DNA of 21,094 bases from positions 1 to 21,094 of the forward strand of contig JAWQRM010000606.1 of NCBI GenBank assembly GCA_033557675.1, given 5' to 3'. Under the pieces are notes generated by a model. That model was not told the origin of the DNA. It did not search any database and saw only the letters and a list, made by a program, of their open reading frames with translations. Every line of letters begins with the position of its first letter. Position 1 is the first letter of the stretch. A program made the translations under genes and the position numbers. This document shows positions 18,047 to 21,094 of this stretch, piece after piece. This stretch comes from Coptodactyla brooksi (taxonomy: Eukaryota > Arthropoda > Insecta > Coleoptera > Scarabaeidae).

Positions 18047-18826
18047 ACTTTTTGACTATTTTATCCATAAATATTATGAATAACGCTGGGCTCAGGATTC
18101 CTCCTTGTCGAATTCCTACTTCTATTTTGAACGGTTGTGATGTCATGTTGTTGGCACTAATCACCATAGTATTGCTCTAGTATATATTTCTTATTATTCT
18201 GACTATTTTGTTACTACAGCCTTTACTTCTTAAAATGTTCCATAATTTTTTTCTGGGCACTCGATCGAAGGCTTTTCTTCTTGTTTTACCTTTTCTATTA
18301 TTGGTTTTATACTTAATACATGATCTTGTATGCTCCATCTACTTCTAAATCCACTCTGACTTTCACCAGTTTGTTCTCTATTACCGTTCTTATTCTTCTA
18401 TCGATTATTCGTTCTAAAATTTTCATGGCTGTACTTAATAGCGACATTCCTCTATATTTTCTGCAGTCTCCTCTGTCGCTCTTCTTGTCTACTGGAACTA
18501 TAGCAAAAAACTAGTCTACTGGGACTAGCTTTTTGCTAGTCTATGGATATTTTCTCTTCTTTCGAAATTTTGTTGTATATATCTAGTAGTTGGTCTCTTC
18601 CTTTCTCTCCCATGTGCTTTATCATCTCCGTAGTTATTCTATCTTGTCCGGGTGCTTTCCCATTTTTTAGTCTTCGTATTGCTTCGGCTAGTTCTTGTGG
18701 GCTTATCTCTTTAATTTTAGTAAAAATTAAATTAGTAAAAATTGAGTTTACGGTTGGGTCATTGTTTTAAAAATGAACAAATTAGGTGGCTTCCCGTTTG
18801 GATGAAAGAGTTAATTGAAATGTCTG
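18047..18826 (-). repeat. LINE reverse-transcriptase repeat unit 1
   Basis: The minus strand reads KEISPQELAEAIRRLKNGKA and PGQDRITTEMIKHMG, then IVPVDKKSDRGDCRKYRGMS-LLS, QSGFRS, AFDRVPRKKLWNILRSKG, and finally FKIEVGIRQGGILSP, ALFIIFMD. These correspond to motifs KNGKAPG.D, P..KKGD...C.NYRGI.LLS, QSGFR.GRST, AFD.VPR..LW and VRQG..LSPLLFNI. The acidic residue of AFD, part of the catalytic palm, is kept here but lost in unit 2. A 14-15 base inverted repeat interrupts it at 18502-18537. Confidence 0.87.
18502..18537. repeat. Inverted repeat interrupting LINE unit 1
   Basis: AGCAAAAAACTAGTC (18502-18516) pairs with GACTAGCTTTTTGCT (18523-18537) apart from one extra base. Unit 2 lacks it and instead reads through the DEIPID and IVPVDKKSD codons. 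It therefore arose after the duplication, probably as templated filler, since CTAGTCTA(C/T)TGG is copied on both sides. Confidence 0.6.
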
Positions 18827-18835
18827 GAATTTAAC

Positions 18836-19425
18836 TTGACTATTTCATCCATAAATATTATGAATAACGCTGGGCTCAGGCTTCCTCCTTGTCGAATTCC
18901 TACTTCTATTTTGAACGGTAGTGATGTCATGTTGTTGGCACTAATCGTGTTAGTATTGTTGTAGTATATATTTCTTATTATTCTATTATCGGTTTTATAC
19001 TTAATACATGATCTTGTATGCTCCACCCACTTCTAAATCCACTCTGACTTTCATCAAGTTTGTTCTCTATTAGCGTTCTTATTCTTCTATCGATTATTTG
19101 TCTCTTCTGTCACTCTTCTTATCTACTGGAACTATAGATGCTTGTTGTCAGTCTATGGGTATCTCGTCTTCTCTGAATATTTTGTTGTATATATCTAGTA
19201 GTTGGTCTCTTCCTTTCTCTCCCATGTGTTTTATCATCTCCGTAGTTATTCTATCTTGTCCGGGTGCTTTCCTATTTTTTAGTCTTCGTATTAGCTTATG
19301 AGCTTATCTCTTTAATTTTAGTAAAAATTGAATTTATGGTTGGGTCATTGTTTTAAAAATGAACAAATTAGGTGGCTTCCCGTTTGGATGAAAGGGTTGA
19401 TTAGAATGTCTGGAATTTCACTTCA
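18836..19425 (-). repeat. LINE reverse-transcriptase repeat unit 2
   Basis: The minus strand shows the same opening lead as unit 1, then APGQDRITTEMIKHMGEKGR, REDEIPID, IVPVDKKSDR, ESQSGFRS and a long frame 19026-18811 with ISANNMTSLPFKIEVGIRQG and GSLSPALFIIFMDEIVK. It lacks about 110 bases covering the AFDRVPRKKLW region and about 55 bases around RKYRGMSLLS, both present in unit 1. It directly precedes unit 1, with a join of about 10 bases. Confidence 0.87.
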
Positions 19426-19561
19426 AATTCATTTGTGAGAGAGACATAGGAGAGATGATATTGCTCGTTACGATAAATCTCTCTGTTGCAATGTAATTAA
19501 TCCATTGGCAATAAGCAATAAAATAAATTGTAGAAAATTTGTTCCCGAAAATTAGACAGAT

Positions 19562-19751
19562 AACTTCAGGTTCAGGTTTATATTAGCTTTAAATTAAGTG
19601 GTTGTCAAGAAATTTCTCATTATGGTGATATTGTTTAAAGGGAAGGTCAATAAATCGTAAGCCGCGGGACAACACAGGCGGCAAACAAAGCAAATAAAAA
19701 GAACCTTAAGTGTAATAGGATTAAAGACTGCTAAGTTTATTGGGGAATATA
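19562..19751 (+). repeat. Dispersed repeat, copy 2
   Basis: Direct-orientation relative of 15643-15851, about 3.9 kb to the right. Shared blocks include ACTTCAGG, GCTTTAAATTAAGT, TTGTCAAGA, TCTCATTA, GGTCAATAAATCGTAAG and GCAAATAAA. The hairpin arm seen at the left end of copy 1 is not preserved. The two copies bracket the GC-richer island and the duplicated LINE. Confidence 0.78.
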
Positions 19752-20848
19752 TTTTCGTTCAAATCGTCCCTTTTAAGCAATATGTTGTCCGGATTTTATA
19801 AATCAATATTTACCCTCGACAGATATTTGCTTACTAGAGATAAAAGCGATCCTTGGAACATTACTATATTATAAAGCTTTTTCGCGTGATATGTTTCTAA
19901 AAGATATATGTCAGTGAGGATTTATGTTTTTTACAAATGCCCTTGTCCTTTTCCAATTTGCTCATTTGTCCACGCAATGGGCTAATCTGCTATTCTGTCA
20001 TTGTGTGACCATCATCAAAAATAGGTGCTTACGTTTATGATTGTTTATGATTGTCTTCGGTACAATGCTTGCCATCTTCTTGAATTAATATTTGCTATGA
20101 AATATTTTTATTTTAATAGACTAGATTAATTTTTAGATTCTTTGCAACTTTAGTCAGAAAAAACGTTTTCATTCAATACACAATTATGTATATTTAAAAT
20201 GTTCATCATTTTATAGGTGCTAATGTATTCGCGTCTATTTACAACTAGTCAAAGCTGGACTAAAACTACGAAACAAAACATTTTTTCGTATTAAGAAATA
20301 AAATCCGAATATGTCTTCATCGTTAACAATTTTCAGATGGAAAGATTAGGTTCATGTTGGATTATCACCTTTATAAATATACAGATAAGCCCTATAGCTT
20401 TTGGAATCCTTATCCTAGGTTAAACTTTTCGAGCTGGCCTCGTACGTAGCTACCAATTCCGATGTCACTGAGTTACAACGCAGGGCGCTTTTGATCGGAA
20501 TAATGGAATTTTAATGGGGAGCTTTGCGGCAGTTCCATTTAGCGGCTGGACGTTCGACCCGTTACGCAGCCAAAAAAGTAGCTGGAATTCAATTTCAACT
20601 GATGAGCTCACGAACTCAATTCCGTGAATTTTCAATTTTCTATTTTCATAATTTGCGTATTATCCCGAGACACAAATAGTTCGAGTTTGTAAAATAGTCG
20701 TCCGGACTATCGATTCTCTACTCTATTACACATTCCCTTTAACACTGGCATTTTATCTAAAAATTAACTACATACGTTACATCTATTATTGATATATCTA
20801 TATCGTTTCCTAGCTAAACCAAACTAACTTCTAAATTATATATCTTGT
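19752..20848. other. No gene recognised; includes a GC-richer patch
   Basis: Mostly AT-rich. From about 20420 to 20630 the sequence is richer in G+C, with GCTGGCCTCGTACGTAGC, GCGGCAGTTCCATTTAGCGG and TTACGCAGCC. No protein similarity was seen. It may be a conserved non-coding element. Confidence 0.45.
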
Positions 20849-21094
20849 AAAGGGTGGGCAAATTTGAGGTTAGGAAGTAAATCGGCTAAAAAACACACTT
20901 TTTTTTGACAATTCAGTTTTATTGATACCAATGTAAAGTAGAGATATGGGAATTAATAATGGAATATGATGTCGGGCAAATGTCCACCTCTAGCACGTCC
21001 GCTCTTTTCACAAAATTTTGAACCACATTTTGCAACAAAGCTTCGCTTATCTCGTCAATGCAGCGCCAAATTTCATCTTTCAGAGCGTCAGTTG
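20849..21094 (-). mobile_element. Tc1/mariner-like element, 3' end, cut by window edge
   Basis: The right edge enters a minus-strand transposase gene whose carboxy terminus and downstream part are seen. A candidate element terminus is AGGGTGGGCAAATTTGAGGT (from about 20850), preceded by TA at 20848-20849, matching the TA-target habit of this superfamily. The opposite end lies outside the window, so the boundary is an inference. Confidence 0.45.
20921..21093 (-). pseudogene. Tc1/mariner-like transposase carboxy terminus (partial)
   Basis: Minus-strand reading gives TDALKDEIWRCIDEIS, EALLQNVVQNFVKRAD, then after a one-base shift ARGGHLPDIIFHY and a stop at about 20957. LK.EI...I..I.......V..NF..R...C....GGH is the usual end of DDE_3-type Tc1/mariner transposases. 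The frameshift between KRADV and ARGGH makes it a likely pseudogene; without it the open frame runs on to a later stop at 20921-20923. An AATAAA-like signal lies just after, near 20922. The amino-terminal and catalytic parts lie beyond the window. Confidence 0.6.

Larger units (their letters stand above)
17290..19425 (-). mobile_element. Degenerate LINE with tandemly duplicated reverse-transcriptase region
   Basis: Read from right to left on the minus strand there are two consecutive, directly repeated segments covering the fingers and palm of a LINE reverse transcriptase (19425-18836 and 18826-18047). A single downstream part follows, covering the remaining ORF to its stop at 17307. Both repeats begin with the same non-coding lead (minus-strand GAATTCCAGACATT or GAAATTCCAGACATT near 18824 and 19424) and each lacks different internal pieces. 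Frameshifts and stops are frequent. The endonuclease domain was not found, so the element is 5'-truncated or deleted. The wording differs from the nested LINE at 6.6-7.4 kb. Confidence 0.85.

Noticed and set aside
18320..19301. Plus-strand hydrophobic frames that look like membrane proteins
   Set aside because: They are the antisense of the duplicated reverse transcriptase; repeated ILLYISSSWSLPFSP wording simply reflects the tandem duplication.

Overview
This window looks like intergenic or intronic DNA from an arthropod, most likely an insect. It is AT-rich, no long open frame has intact coding quality, and all recognisable protein similarity is to eukaryotic transposable elements (mariner/Tc1-type DNA transposons and RTE/CR1-like non-LTR retrotransposons). 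I found no host gene, rRNA, tRNA, CRISPR array or prokaryotic signal. The species cannot be named from the sequence alone.

Layout. Positions 1-4590 are mostly featureless AT-rich DNA; near the left end there is a small cluster of palindromic TTCGCTATAAGCGA motifs. Two opposed LINE remnants lie at about 4.59-5.32 kb: a plus-strand piece with an FADD box and a minus-strand carboxy-terminal piece. A GC-richer island at 5.86-6.13 kb precedes the best-resolved element, a mariner on the minus strand (copy A, 6294-8462) with matching terminal repeats and flanking TA dinucleotides. Copy A was itself interrupted by an internally deleted RTE-type LINE on the plus strand (6616-7372), bracketed by an exact 11-bp target duplication. 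A second, related mariner (copy B, 12724 to about 13890) lies on the plus strand, so the amino-terminal ends of A and B face each other across 4.3 kb. That interval also holds a 5'-truncated LINE end (11072-11560, minus). After copy B comes a fragment resembling a CENPB/Tc5-type transposase DNA-binding domain (about 13999-14248, minus).

From 15.6 to 19.75 kb an unidentified repeat of about 200 bp occurs twice in direct orientation. Between the copies lie a GC-richer unrecognised island, a doubtful LINE remnant and a long degenerate LINE on the minus strand (17.29-19.43 kb) whose reverse-transcriptase region is tandemly duplicated. The right edge cuts a minus-strand Tc1/mariner-like transposase gene showing only its carboxy terminus.

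The most interesting observation is that both mariner copies lack most of the transposase middle region and instead carry an internal satellite-like array. Its units are built from two pieces of the transposase gene itself (the NWFAKF-coding stretch and the SKVYCHQLDKLHD-coding stretch) plus TTTTGCAAA-rich filler. The two copies have different unit numbers and independent frameshifts, which suggests a dispersed non-autonomous family and not one local accident. Nothing here is likely to encode a working protein; the elements form a nested and rearranged fossil record.
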